A stretch of DNA of 64,000 bases from Coptis chinensis. Lineage: Eukaryota; Streptophyta; Magnoliopsida; Ranunculales; Ranunculaceae. The translations under genes were made by a program, and so were the position numbers. The notes beneath the pieces are model-generated. The model ran no database searches and had not been told where the DNA came from. It was given only the letters and a program-made list of their open reading frames with translations. Position 1 is the stretch's first letter. Each line of letters opens with the position of its first letter. Positions 36,151-49,068 of the stretch are shown piece after piece. The DNA lies in contig CM027381.1 in assembly GCA_015680905.1 (NCBI GenBank), positions 61,260,501-61,324,500 of the forward strand. The letters run 5' to 3'.

Positions 36151-36188
36151 AACCACCCCCAAACAGCATTTTGCTTGTCCTCAAGCAA
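36151..36188 (-). promoter_or_regulatory. Purine tract and hairpin of element B
   Basis: On the minus strand TTTGGGGGTGGTT abuts the 3' LTR and is the plus-strand primer for DNA synthesis. Beside it TTGCTTG-TCCT-CAAGCAA (36171-36188) forms a 7-bp stem hairpin. The same pair of features recurs inside the element at about 37726-37760. Confidence 0.8.
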
Positions 36189-37961
36189 ATATGAGAAATT
36201 AGAATAAGTAACCAAAAATGGAGTTCTAACTAATCTCGTTTCGCTGAGTGCGATTGCATTGACCATATGCAACAAGGCCTTAAACCACTAGGAATTCCCT
36301 AGTGGACGAGTTATAGCCTCGTGAGAGTTTTCCAGTGAAGGTACTCACAAACTTCATCTATACTACAACGACTAAGAAATAAAACTATTATTTCCTTATT
36401 CATGCTCTAAATTAACTATACATTTCACTAGCAATGAATATAGAATAATCAAGTCGAAACCTAAGCTAATATATGCATAATAATCAATCATCTACAATAA
36501 ACATATATACAATGAGTAATACTATGAAATGCAATAGCAGGTCCATTTCTGAAAACTCGGAATAGCGACCTTAAGTAGGTTCTCACATATAAGTCAAGAT
36601 ACGAACACTCTGATTTTTCCGCTCAAGTTTTGCTACTCCAGTATGTATTGGGCACACTTTACCTTACAATCTCAATGACAAACAAGAAAGACGGAGTCGA
36701 TCAAACACATCTGCCACTTACTATCACACTAACCTATTCCTAATTGAGCTAGAGGTCTTTATTAGGTGTTGCGGGGATTAGGAGATGGTTTAAGAAGGAA
36801 GGAAATGGATATTCAAAAAGGACAAGTCTGAGATAATAGAGTCTTCATATTATGTAACTAGAGAAAACCTTGTTATTTACCTTTGCTTCTACACTTTGTT
36901 TCCATCCTTAGCCATATTTTTCTTTTTCTTTTCTTTGGCTTTTGACTCCCTTTTATTCTATTTTTGGAGTTTTTATTTATTTCTATTTTTCTTTTTCTTT
37001 TCCTTGGATGGAAACTTCTTTTCTTTTCCTGAAGCAACTAACTAATTTTTGCTTACACAGGTTTTTCTCTTCTTCTTTCTTCACTCATTTTATTCTCAGA
37101 CTTATTCTAGATTGGGTAAGTTGAATTTTTTTATTTTGTTTTGTTTTTCTAACAGGGTAAAAGATTTGTGGTTTATGGAAGGTTAAGGAAAGGCTCAGAG
37201 GGGCGACTAGCGGGTAATAATTTCATAAGGGTTGAATTTCTGGCTATATCGATCCAAAGGGGGTCTAAATTCTCGCTTAGGATATGGTATAGTGATCAAG
37301 CAAGTGGACGTGTGATTTCTCTATCCGGATTTTACTTCTCCCTTGTGTCATTTCTCAAATTTTCACTCATATAAGACTTTAGGCTATATTCTCACAGGAT
37401 TTGTAGAATAACTACTCTAGCCTAGATTTCAGAAACTTACTGCTAACAATCATAGATACTCATGTAATATATTTATAGATAGATGCAAAGATTATTACAT
37501 ACATATTAACCTAAGTTTCAAAAAAATTATTCTAATGCAAAAGCTACGTGAGACTTCTAGATTATTAAGAGCATAGAGAAAGAAAACAATACCAATATTC
37601 CTAAGTGTATAGCATAAACTTATTTATTTATATTTTTGAATTTAAAAAATTTTAACTAGAAAACAAGTGCATATTATACATATCTATATCCTAACAGATG
37701 CCTTAATTACAAGTGTTTATATGCCCCCAAACAAAAATGCATGCTTTGTCCTCAAAGTATTTTAAATAACGAGGGTAGGAAAATACCATGGAAATGCTTG
37801 AAATTCTAGAACATCTGCAAAACAAGGGTAGAACATACTAATATAGGAAGGAAAACTAACGCAACTCTATAAGAGTTCCACCCGTTATGGGATTAACAGA
37901 ATTAAATTGCTTGGGACATAAGCAGACAATAACAAAACTAAAAACTTACCTTATCTCCCGC
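36189..37961 (-). other. Conserved non-coding block of element B
   Basis: No ORF of note. Pyrimidine-rich on the plus strand (36900-37140). Many phrases recur in order in element C at 52516-53950, for example CCCTAGTGGACGAGTTATAG, GAGAGTTTTCCAG, GAGCTAGAGGTCTTTATTAG, GGGGCGACTAG, CTATATCGATCCAAAG-like and GGTGGTTAGGTGG-like text. The right part (from 37461) continues in A from 13189. Confidence 0.7.
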
Positions 37962-38885
37962 TTAAGCATCCTCCTCCTCATCAAAGAGATGAGGTTCCTT
38001 CGCATCCTGCCAGGCCATTATAACTTGCCAAGCTTGCCGCCATTTATCATCTACTAATGCTAACCTGTTAAGTGTTATTATGTCTGATGGGATGTATGGG
38101 GCGACCAAATGAGGATGCACCTGCCATCCCGTCCAAGTCATAATTCGCAATGAGCGAACCACCCAATTGGTGGGTCTCATGACTTCAACCCTTTTCCAAT
38201 CTGTGAATTGGGCACAAACTACAGGTAAACAACTACGCATGATGTGGCCTACCAAAACAGGCATAAGAAGATACTTACGCCTCATGCTTTGGGCTCTCTT
38301 AAGACTAGCCACTAAAACTCGGGGAATGTCATATCGGCGACGTCTCTCAGCTAAAGTGAGGAAAATGTCACCACCAGTACTATTTGCAAAAGTGAACTGC
38401 CATTCCCCTAAAATATTCATCAGGATGAATAACATGGTGGTGCCTACGTTTAGGGACAGGCTACCAAGGGCAATGCTATATCTCCCCTGGTCCATTACTT
38501 TCGAAACCCCTCCCCCATAATACTCATGGAAATATGTATAATCATAAAGATATGCATTATTGGTCATATATCCCCATGTGTGAACAGGATCAGGTATTGG
38601 TAATCCCGAAACTAAAGCTACCACATATTTATTGAATTCTAGTGTCGTGTCATCGACTACGACGGAGAATTCTTGTTCTCCATCCCGATTATAATAGAAA
38701 CTAATGTGGTCGAGAAATAAGCGAAGAAGTTGTCTTTGAATATGAATCATCATCACTTACCCGATAGATGGCGCTTATCCAAACCGGCGGGGATCCCGTT
38801 TGAACCAATGTCCATAGGTCTCGGTTCCCAACACGTCTTCAAAAGATTGTTCAGGTATGACTATGGGAGATGTCATCTCAACTAC
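37962..38885 (-). pseudogene. Extra ORF, type II, of element B
   Basis: Starts near 38880 with MTSPIVIPEQSFEDVL and has a long open part (37962-38756): HISFYYNRDGEQEFSVVVDD, GSLSLNVGTTMLFILMNILG, LKRAQSMRRKYLLMPVLVGH, CAQFTDWKRVEVMRPTNWVV, ALVDDKWRQAWQVIMAWQDA, ending in an acidic tail. Counterparts occur in A (13576-14460) and C (54200-55131). It resembles the Athila-type 3' ORF or putative plant transposon protein family, whose function is not established; envelope-like roles have been proposed for ORFs in this position. No clear membrane segment is visible in the open part. Confidence 0.7.
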
Positions 38886-39069
38886 TCTTTGGAACAACTC
38901 CAAAAGCACGGAATGAACAACCCCGAGAAAATTGGAAATTTTCGTGTTTTATCGAGGTCGTGGTGCAAAAGCGCTTCCACAGCGCAGTGTTTTGGATTTT
39001 TAGTTTACGGTGTTTTGAAAAAGCTCAACTTGGGTGCAGGTGTTCTCTGAGTAAAATTTTTGACAATGT

Positions 39070-39112
39070 CTAGGGCGCAAGTGCGCTCTACTGAGGCGCA
39101 GGTGCGCTCGTA
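39070..39112. repeat. GC-rich near-palindromic repeat pair, element B
   Basis: GGGCGCAAGTGCGCTCT and GGCGCAGGTGCGCTCG, the B counterpart of the five-copy array at 14537-14679 in A. A further related unit lies near 41190-41210. Confidence 0.65.
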
Positions 39113-39721
39113 AGTGCTGAAGTAGAAGTTTACAAGGAAAAAGAAGGAAAAGCTTGGAGTGAAAGGTGAGAGATGATGGTGGGGTGTAGTATGGGTTATG
39201 AGTGTAGAATGAAGGAAGTTTAAATAGGTTCTGAGCTTCCAAAACGAATCGGCAAGTTGCCAAATTGTTTAAGGCAATTTCCGAAAATAGAAAATTTCCA
39301 AACCCGAAAACGGAAACAAACCATATTCTTGATTTTATAACAACCCTGGTATCTTCTATACTGGATTTAGAATAGTAACTTCTAAACTCTCCTAGATTTC
39401 ATGCTACCACCACACATAATCATAGATATGCCGATATCGGCCAAATTCTCAACCTTTACTCCAAGATAACTTTACAGAAGATGATCATATAACGAATTAT
39501 GCTCGGTATAAATATTACCACCCCCCAAACAATTCGGGAAGGTGGGATTAATTATAAAAACACGCACAATTTGAAAATAACCAATTATATTAAAAAAAAT
39601 TTAAATTCAAACAACATAAAACAAACAAATTAATATTTAAATTTAACTACTGAATTAAAATATAACTAATAAAACAATAAAAACAATGAAATAATAGCGA
39701 ACACAAACTGATGGTGAACAC

Positions 39722-41058
39722 CTAGCCATGTGATGAAGATGGACCCTGAGATGGAGATTGGTCCTGGGATGAAGAATGGCTTGAGCCATCTGTCCTTCGG
39801 CGACGACGCTCATGCCTTTCAAACTCGTCTGAAACAGAATCCTCCAAGGGTGGAATGCGTCGTAGCATCTCTATTCGGAACAAGCGTTGTGCTTCCATCT
39901 GGCCCCGAAGTAATCGCATACCGGGCTTGGTGATCTTTGGTGGATAGTCTCCATGTTAGACAAGATATCTTCGACCCTTTCGAAGCATTTCAACTCTCAT
40001 CCGAAGGTTCGTTTGTTTATTTCGAACTACAATCTGTCTATCTCGGATATCTTCACAAATACCATAAACGCAACGCAAGCCAGTTTGCAACACTTGCATG
40101 CGTTCTAAATTAGAACTACAACTATCTAATGCATCTTCATCCAGACATGTCATATCTTCCATTTCATCCTCCAACTCAACTACATTTCCTTCAGACAATG
40201 GCCAAGTCTCTTGGATGCAATCCATATAAATACTTGCATTAAAATGCAATTTGATCTTAATAAGAGCAGATTTTGCGACAGCACTAAAAGACAGCATGAT
40301 CTTAGTGATCAATACTGGAAGGGGCGCAGTGCTCTGTCCCACTCCTCTAATCACATTTAAAATTAACTCGAGGATGCAGAAATTATACTTATTTGTTTGC
40401 AAAATCTAGAGAACGTGCAGACATTACAGACCGATGTCGCTGACTTTTTCTTTCCTGAGGACGTTCCTACCAATCCATTTTGAGAGCTTTCTGGTTGGTT
40501 GGTTGGTTAAAGAACTTGGCGGACGCAATGAGAACTCGTATTGTATTCACCCTCCACAATAGTATCTTTCATCAAAGCAGGAACTCCAGTATACTGCGAT
40601 TCCTGAATGGTGGCTTCTAGGTTGCTTCCAGGCGTAACGCCTAACAGCTCAGCCAACAACTGTCTCGTTACTTCCCTCCTCGTTCCTGCTACCTTAATGA
40701 AAATCCTATCCCCCTCTAATTCTCGCTTCTTATAAAACTGTTCTACCAAATCATAGTGATAGAACTCCTCAGTCGAGTACCACAGTCCGTTCCAATCCCT
40801 CCTAATCATCTCCGCCGCGTAGAATGGCGCGAAACGGTCGGGCCTAAATGCTTGTTCCGGCAAAATTCTTCGTCGTAGCGCCATTGAAGTTTTTGAAACA
40901 AACAATGGTTTTGTAGACGGTGGAGGAGGCGAGTTTGATGAAAAACACACTAAAAACAATGGTGGTGGCGATGGTGGGTACGGTGGCAGCTTGAATTGGT
41001 GGCTGTTTTCGGTGGTGTGGGAAATTTGTTTGAGAGAACTCGGGCTGGTGGTTAACAA
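39722..41058 (-). pseudogene. Extra ORF, type I, of element B
   Basis: Begins MALRRRILPEQAFRPDRFAP (about 40885), then RDWNGLWYSTEEFYHYDLVE, FYKKRELEGDRIFIKVAGTR, EVTRQLLAELLGVTPGSNLE and EGEYNTSS. The downstream half (39956-40402) and an acidic, charged tail (39722-39919, RPRTNL/SSSHG type) are in other frames. Shares the start phrase PEQ-[AS]-F with type II and the E-G-[ED]-Y-N phrase with two ORFs of element C. A 25-base T run (about 41082-41106 on the plus strand) lies just upstream. Family role unknown; fossil. Confidence 0.65.
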
Positions 41059-42207
41059 TGGGCGTGGTCTAGATAGGTGTTTTTTTTTTTTTTTTTTTTT
41101 TTTTTTGGTTGTTAGGTTTTCCTTTAAAGTTTGTTAACTGGCGGGATGGAAAAGGAAACATGAGTGTTAGTGGAAACAAAGGGGTGCAGGTGCGCTGCCG
41201 GTGCGCGCGAGTTGGGCCCAAGCCCAATTCGAATTTTTTGAATTTTTGTCTATTTTTAGCGCGACTTCAAACTAACATTGTCGCTTCGTTACCGGTCCGA
41301 TTTTTACGAATGAGATATAAGATAGTGGATGACATATAAGATGGAAATGATTAGGAGATAATTTCCAATCTAATGATCTATAAAACACTCTATTCCGACC
41401 GTGGATGACATATAAGATAGTGGAAAATGCCTCAAAGTGCGTGCATGACGTAAGTTATGCGAACGAAGGAAATCTAAGTTATAGATAACGTCAACCCGAA
41501 TAAACTACGACTAATGGGCCTAAGCAACACAAATGGAAAGTTCGAGCAATCCGGATGGAAAGACCGACTGCCCACCCCATACAAATTTTTAAACACAAAA
41601 TTTGTTTTAAACGTTGGTCGTTTAAAGTCAGATTCCCAAGACTTGTTGGATTGCTATTTCTATGATTTTAGAATTTTTATTTTTTTTTATTTATTTATTT
41701 TTTATTATAAGAAAAACAAAAAACGAAAAACAATAAATACATAATTCACCCCATAGAGGAACATGACTCAAAAACCGAGAAAACATGCAAAAGTGGAAAA
41801 CGTGAATTATGTGTAACGTGGACTTAGGATCCGGTACTTATAGCCACACACTCCATAGGGAGGGCCCGGTTACCTGAATGGTGCACTTACCACTATATGG
41901 AAGTGAAAGGAAGTACACCAAATGACAAAGGTCAATCCTCATAGACAGGGTCCTGTAAAAGGACTTCCTCTACATCAGGGGATAAAAGTTCATGAAAATG
42001 TTTTAACCGTTGACCATTAACTTGAAAGGTACTGTTGTCCTTGGGATTGACCAAGGTGATTGCCCCGTAAGGGGTGACTTGAGAACTAAAAAGAAACCGC
42101 ACCAACGGGTTTTAGTTTCCGGGAAAATATGTAGACGGGAGTTGTAAAGCAAGACCTTTTACCGACCACAAACTCTTTTGCTAAGATTTTCTTATCATGA
42201 ACACGTT

Positions 42208-42990
42208 TCATGTTAGCTTTATAATCCTTGGCGAGATCGTAGAAGAATCGCCACGGATTTCCTCAAGCTCATTCAATTGCAACTTGCGTTTGACACCCGC
42301 CTCATCAATATTGAAGTTAAGGCTTTTTATAGCCCACAGAGCACGGTGCTCTAATTCAACGGGCAAATGACAAGGTTTCCCAAATACAAGTCGAAAGGGA
42401 GACATACCTATAGGAGTTTTGAAAGCCGTCATATACGCCCATAAGGCATCCAATAGACGCTTCGACCAGTTTTTCCTATCAGGATTTACTGTTGTTTCTA
42501 AAATCTTTTTGATTTCCCTATTAGAAACTTCTACTTGTCCGCTAGTTTGTGGATGATAAGGAGTTGCTACCTTGTGTGTAACTCCATACTCTTTTACTAG
42601 AGATGCAACAACTCTGTTGCAAAAATGTGTTCCACCATCACTAATGATGGCTTTAGGAATGCCAAAACGACAGAAAATATACTCCTTAATAAAAAATACA
42701 ACTGTCTTATGGTCATTGCCACGGCAAGCCATGGCCTCTATCCATTTAGACACGTAGTCCACGGCAACTAGAATATAAATGAAACTGTGGGAAACAAGGA
42801 AGGGACCCATGAAATCAATGCCCCAAACGTAAAAGATTTCTACTATCATGATTGGGTTTAATGACATCATATTACGCTTCGTGATTCTCCCAAGTTGTTG
42901 GCAATGAATACACGTCTTGCAATGCACTTGGGCATCCTTAAAAAGGGTAGGCCAATAAAATCCACATTAAAGAACTTTAGCGGCTATTTT
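42208..42990 (-). pseudogene. Integrase of element B
   Basis: HHCC-type zinc finger tail ([11 protein letters not shown]) followed by the catalytic core [52 protein letters not shown] and [10 protein letters not shown], then [20 protein letters not shown]. These are the usual blocks of Ty3/gypsy integrase of the Athila/Tat branch. Inserts element DNA into the host genome. Confidence 0.92.
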
Positions 42991-43116
42991 CATTCCACTA
43001 AAATGGCCACCACACTCTTTGTCATGGCAGAACGATAGAACTTCATTATATTCCCACTGGGGAATACAACGACGAATAATCTGATCCACACAATACTTAA
43101 AAAAGTAGGGCTCATC

Positions 43117-45142
43117 CTAGTAGTATAACTTAACTCTGGCCAAGAACTTCTTAAGCTCATTTCTTGACCAATTATAAGGAATAACATCAGCCGCTAAATA
43201 ATTTACAATGTCAACATACCAAGGTGCTAAAAAAATAGTGTACAGATGCTCATCAGGAAAAGAGTCCGGTATGGACTCAGAATCACTATCATCGTCGTTT
43301 GTAAGTCTAGATAAGTGGTCGGCAACTACGTTTTCGACCCCTCTTTTGTCCTTTATTTCTAATTTGAACTCTTGCAGGAGAAGAATCCATCGGATTAATC
43401 TCTGCTTAGCATCCTTCTTTGCAAGAAGGTACCTAAGGGCTGCATGGTCCGTGTAAACTAAAGTTTTAAAACTAACCAAATAAGGACGAAACTTATCTAA
43501 AGCATAAATGACAACTAAGAATTCTTTTTCAGTAGTTGTATAATTCCGTTGAGCATCGTTTAAGGTTTTACTAGCATAATAAATAACAGTGGACTTATTA
43601 TCAAGTTTCTGTCCCAAGACAGCACCAACTGCATAATCACTAGCATCACACATAAGTTCGAAAGGTTTAGACCAATCGGGAGGCTGTATAATTGGTGCAG
43701 AGGTTAGGGCGGCTTTTAAAGTTTCAAAAGCCTGCTTACAGTTAAAATTAAAATCAAAGATGGCATCCTTTAAAAGCAGATTAGTTAAAGGCCTAGCTAT
43801 TTTCGAGAAATCTTTAATAAAGCGCCTATAAAAACCTACATGGCCTAGAAAGGCTCTAATATCACGGATAGTCCGTGGTGGTATAGGTAGAGTCGCTATC
43901 TTATCTAGTTTGGCCTTATCTACTTGAAGCCATCAATAGATACAATGTGACCTAGTACTATGCCCTTTTTCACCATGAAATGACACTTTTCCCAATTTAA
44001 AAGCGAGGCTCTTTTTTCACACCGTGTCAAAACCTTAGACAGGTTTGACAAGCAATCTGTGAAGGAGTCTCCATAGATAGAAAAATCATCCATGAAAACT
44101 TCCATAAAGCGCTCTACCATGTCACTAAATATATGAAGCATACACCACTAGAAGGTACCAGGAGCATTACAAAGGCCAAAAGGCATTAGTTTATAGGCAT
44201 ACGTTCCAAAGGGACATGTGAAGGTAGTCTTTTCTTGGTCATCAATATCAATAATAATCTGAAAATAGCAAGAGTAGCCATCCAGAAAACAATAAAAAGC
44301 ATGATCAGCTAGACATTTGAGCATCTGATCTATAAAAGATAAGGAAAAGTGATCCTTTCATGTCATAGCATTTAAACGTCTGTAATCAATATAGATTCTC
44401 CATTTCATAGGACCTTGTGTGAAAACATAGTCACCCTTAGCGTTACGTACCATGGTAACCCCCGATTTCTTAGGAACTACATGAATGGGACTTACCCATT
44501 CGCTATCAGAGATTGGGTATATGATACCCACATCGAGTAATCGTAAGACTTCTTCCCTAACCACCTCTTTCATGGTAGGGTTCAAGCGACGCTGAGGTTC
44601 GCGAAAAGTCTTCGCGTTATCTTCCAAATGGATACGATGAGTGCAATCATTAGGGTCAATTCCTTTAATGTCGGATAGAGACCAAGCAATCACAGATTGA
44701 TGTTCCTTAATCACCTTGATTAAACGTGTCTCTTCATCCTTAGATAACAGAGAAGATATAATTATCGGATGACTATCATCCGGATCAAGTTGAATATATT
44801 TTAACTCCGGGGGAAGAGGTTTAAGCACCGGGGTGGAAGGAATATCAATAGATGTTTCGTCAGGGTCCTCATCTTGCATAATGAATACTTGCTTAGGTAG
44901 CAAGTCTTCATACTCAGTATATGGAGCAACCGAAAGGTCTACAATTGGTGTGGACTCAATGATGGTGTTGACTTCCTCTAAGTAGGAGTCATTTACAAAA
45001 TCTGAAGTTCCAAAAGAAAGGAATTTATACATATGGTTTTCGGGAAACATGTTGTTAAAATAATCTTGAGCTAAGCTCTCGATAATGATAACCTCTCCAT
45101 CTATAGACGATTCTGGTAACTGTTTCATCATTTTAAAAACGT
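43117..45142 (-). pseudogene. Reverse transcriptase and RNaseH of element B
   Basis: From the right: protease-RT linker, then WRIYIDYRRLNAMT (about 44360-44400), the catalytic block with FMDDFSIYGDSF (about 44080, FMDD in the place of YxDD as in Athila), and RNaseH with [47 protein letters not shown] and [16 protein letters not shown] (43117-43653). Decayed into several frames. Confidence 0.92.
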
Positions 45143-46237
45143 TTACCTCAACAGAAAGATGGCCAAAAGATAAGGACATCTTACCATCGCGCAATTTATA
45201 AGCGCGTTGGCAGTTGCCAAGAAGGGGCACCCTAAGATGATCGGTACAGAGTCATTAGCGACTTCTGTATCGAGGATAACAAAATCTGTAGAATAGTAGA
45301 AATCCTGAACCTTAACAAGCACGTTTTCCACTACACCCTTAGGATACTTTATAGACCTGTCCGCTAACTGCAACGTCATTTTTGTAGGTTGCATTTCTTG
45401 TAGACCTATTTGTTTATACAAATAAAACGGGAGTAAGTTAACACTCGCCCCCAGGTCTAATAAAGCGGTCGTCGTGTGGGAATCTCCTAAGGTGCATTTT
45501 ACAGTAGGACGAACAAGGTCCTTGTACTTAACAATTCCATTATTTTCTGATAAAGTTGAGAACTGTTCAGTTAGAAAGGCGTCTTTAGGTATGTTGGTCT
45601 TACGCCTAGTAGTGCACAACTCCTTAAAAAACTTAGCGTGGTTAGGTAGCTTTTTAATAGCTTCGAGAAAAGGAAGGTTTATCGTTAGATTTTTGAAAAC
45701 GTTCCTAATCTCCTTAAAGTTTGTATCCCTAGTTAGCATGGCTAATTTCTGGGGAAACGGTGGTTTCTCTCTATATTTAGCGTATGGCTCAACTGGATGT
45801 CTAACCTTGGGTATCTAATTCTTAGGTTGTGGTTTAACTGGTACCTCTACAGTGGTAGGCTCTTCAGGTTCTATTTCGGTATCTAGTTCGATATCCGGTG
45901 TAGGGAGTACTGATGGGTTAACTATAAGCATAGTTACTTTGTTATCAACCACTCTTCCAGAACGGAGAGTGGTGATGGAATTTAGCTCACCTACGGTTGT
46001 AGTTTCTGTACTAGTATTACCGTTTACCTCAAAGGATGTGTTTGCTGTTTTAGGGTTTGGTATCGCTTGGCCTGGAAACACGCCTTTTGGTTGGGCTTTC
46101 TCTTGGGCTAACTGTTGTATGCCCCGATTTATGGATTGTAAGATCCGTTGGTTTGATTGAGTCATTGTTTGGAAAAGTTGTTGGGTAACCCGTATAAAGG
46201 CCGATACGATGCGGGTTGTGTAGGTAGTAGTAGTCAC
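45143..46237 (-). pseudogene. Gag tail and aspartic protease of element B
   Basis: Retropepsin active-site text TALLDLGASVNLLPFYLY with TKMTLQLADRSIKYPKGVVE and STDFVILDTEVANDSVPIIL. Upstream is a hydrophilic, Thr/Pro/Glu-rich stretch with SITTLRSGR, typical of the gag to protease junction in Athila-like elements. Confidence 0.9.
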
Positions 46238-46398
46238 AGGTGGTGCGACCGAACTATCTCACGTTGATTATTTATGGGCGGGTTGTGATAGTTATTATTG
46301 TTAACCGAACGATACCTCTATTGGTATTATAACTATTATAATTACCCGACCTTGTGCTTGACCTTGTCGTGGTTCAAGCGCTTTGGTTGTTATAATTA

Positions 46399-48589
46399 TT
46401 ATAATTCCCGACCTTGTCCTTGTCTAGGTGGAGCTTGGTTATAATTGTTTGCTTGCCTAACATTTTGGTTATTAAACCCCGGAGGTGTAACTTGTTGATT
46501 GTTTCGCCAACCTGAAGTTGGGATTTTGTCTCCATGGGGCATTAGGAATAGGATAGCTATTAATGGAGCAAACATTATCTTGCTCGATTGTTGTTGTTCA
46601 TAGGGAGAGGACAATAGGAGTCAGGGTGCTCGGGACCTCAAACGAAATTACATGGGTTGGAGTTGACATTCATGACGGGATAGACTTTTGTTGAACAGAA
46701 ATAGGCTCTACCTTTTTAGTTAGAGATTCGATTAAATTTTTAAGTTCGGATCGGGTTTCATCTCAAACATACCGCGGCCTTTAAGCTGTTGAAGAAGAAC
46801 TAGCAGAGCGGGGATATCATCACTACCCCCCAATTATTGGCGCTTTAGTTTGATATTCTAAAAATTCGTAAGCCTCCGAGGCTCCTTTACTTAGGAAACG
46901 ACCCCCATTCATTATGTCAAGGACTTCTTTATGGTGGTGTAGAAGTCCATTGAAAAAGGCACGAACTAACGTGTCTTTCGCTAGGTTATGATGTGGACAC
47001 TCGATAAGGAGATCGGTGAAATTATTCCAAGCCTCTGAAAATGATTCATGAGGATTTTGTCAAAAGAAATGAATCTTGGAAAGCATCTCATCCGTCTTTA
47101 GGGGTGGGTAAAAATGTTTCATAAACAAATGAACAAGTTTAGCCTACGAGTCCACAGAATTAGGCGCTTGGGCAGTTAACCAAGACGCCGCCTTATCGGC
47201 TAAGGTGAAGGGAAATACCCTCAGTTTAATTTGTTCCGCACCAACCGTAGGATGGTGGAATGTTGTAAGGACTTGTTCAATCCTACGCATGTGCTGATAA
47301 GGTTTTTCATGGTCTAAACCATGAAAAACGGGTAACAAATTAAATACTAGCTAATCTGCCCGTCCTATGGCCGGGCTTAGTATCTTCATTTTTTTTCTCC
47401 ATTTAGTATAAATGAAAAATAAACCCAAAAACCATAGGTAAAAGCCTTTTTTCCTTAGTAGATATCAAAATTAAATATTGTAACAACCATCAAGTGTAAT
47501 CATTCAATTTAAACTGAAATGGGAAAGAGATATGTGAACTTTGTTGAAAAATGTGATTAACATAATTTTGCGGTTTGAAATGAGGAATATTTGCCAAAAT
47601 GAATCTTTTTGGGCTTTTCTATCACTTGCTTAAAAAGTTTGGATGATTGGGTCCATTCAAACTTTCATAATACCCTTGTTTGTGCACTATTAGAATATTC
47701 ATTTTAAAATTTATGAAGCACATATGTATTCATATTCTAAAACTTGTGTTACTACTTATTACTGATATCAAAATAATCAATACATCAAACAACAAATTAC
47801 AAAAACAAACAAAGTGCATTTCAATGTGAGGGTGAAATCAAACAATACTAAAGTTATTTTGGTAATTACCGAATTAATTATTTAGAAGGCGAGTAATTAT
47901 TTTCTAAATAGGGACTTTTTTAACAAAAATGCTGATGTGGCTCACTGTGAGCATATTGAGAAACAGATATTAATTTAGGTTCCATATCCATATCTATTAA
48001 CTAATTCATATCCATATCCATATCCAATAACTAATACATATCATGATCCATTAACTAATCCATATCCATATCTATTAACTAATCCATATCCATATTTTTT
48101 AGATTTTTTTTTTCATCCTATGCGTACATTTGAAATAATGAAATAATGCGTAGCTTTGTTTTTTGTTTTAACATAACACATGAAAAGACAATTTTGATTT
48201 ATATTAAATTAGAGAGGACACCAAATTCAGGGTTAGTTTGGTAAGAAGGCGAGTAATTATTTTCTAAATAGGGACTTTTTTTAAAAAAAATTGCTGACGT
48301 GGCTCACTGTGAGCATATTGGGATAAACGGATATTAATGTAGGTAGGTTGTTTGGGGGGATTCGAAAATCCCCCACTGGGTCTGCTAAAACGATGCAAGA
48401 TTTAGGGCTATCGCTCAAGGCTTTGTAAAAGTTGGAGAGAGGGGTCTCTCTTTCTTCAGCCATTATGTCAGGTGTGGTGTGTGGAATAGTAGCTAGAGGT
48501 GTAGTGATTGGTATACTAGATAGACGTGTTTGTTGACGTTGACGGTTAATTACGTTCGGTGTTTTTCTCCGGCCAGACCTTAATCTCAT
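46399..48589 (-). pseudogene. Gag of element B, interrupted by a Helitron
   Basis: N-terminal part 48360-48589 (MRLRSGRRKTPNVINRQRQ, EERETPLSNFYKALSDSPKS, DFRIPPN), central capsid-like part left of the Helitron (LLPVFHGLDHEKPYQHMRRI, LRVFPFTLADKAASWLTAQA at 47144-47338), and a Gln/Asn-rich tail (GWRNNQQVTPPGFNNQNVRQ at 46399-46614). Element A's gag shows the same domain without the insertion. Confidence 0.88.
47347..48347 (-). mobile_element. Non-autonomous Helitron in gag of element B
   Basis: The minus-strand 3' end reads a GCCCGGCCATAGGACGGGC hairpin, a short spacer and CTAG, followed by T in the target: the standard Helitron 3' terminus (hairpin, CTRR, insertion between A and T). The 5' end lies near 48343-48347 (CTACATTAATATCC); the expected TC start is not exact. 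Comparison with the uninterrupted gag in element A (near 18405) shows the insertion. No Rep/helicase coding. The 5' terminal region of about 110 bases is present twice (47868-47985 and 48237-48345). A short CCATATCCATATC repeat lies between. Confidence 0.75.
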
Positions 48590-48599
48590 GCAAGTCTAA

Positions 48600-49068
48600 G
48601 TCTAAACACAACAACACTCCAAACAATCTTGATATACTAGTATAAACCTCTAACCGAGATGCGAGGAGGTGTGGAAGAAAAGAGTACCTGAATGCCTCCT
48701 TGCTTCGCTTACGAATAGCATCTTGTTTACTCGTGATTAGTGTGTATAACAAGTTAGAACACTGAAAACTTGAAAAAATGGAAGTTCGAAACAAACCTGT
48801 GGAAATCCGGCAAAAATCAGATTTGGGCACAAAGTGCTTCGATTAGTAAACTTCGAAGTTACAATGTTTTTTTGCCTCTGTTTGAACGCTGGTCGCTCCT
48901 TTGAAGCTTAGGTGCACTCCGTGCAATTTTTGCGAGGAAGTTTAATGCTGAAAAAGACAACCATAGTTAGAATCGAACAAGGGTGGGTGGGTGAAATAGG
49001 ACTTTAAGAAGAGTACTTATACTACGAAAACAATGCGAAAGTGAAACTAAGATGGCAGCGGCGCCATT
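48600..49068 (-). other. 5' leader and primer binding site of element B
   Basis: Untranslated leader between gag and LTR. The primer site on the minus strand, TGGCGCCGCTGCC (49054-49066), is complementary to the 3' end of plant tRNA-Asp apart from minor differences, and lies 2 bases inside the LTR. Confidence 0.8.

Noticed and set aside
41082-41106. Long T run taken as a retroposon poly-A tail
   Set aside because: No target duplication or SINE/LINE body is adjacent; it lies just upstream of the type I ORF of element B and is best treated as a simple repeat.
45474-46160. Plus-strand ORFs of 114 and 102 aa across the protease region of element B
   Set aside because: They are antisense to well-supported gag-protease coding and have no resemblance to known proteins.
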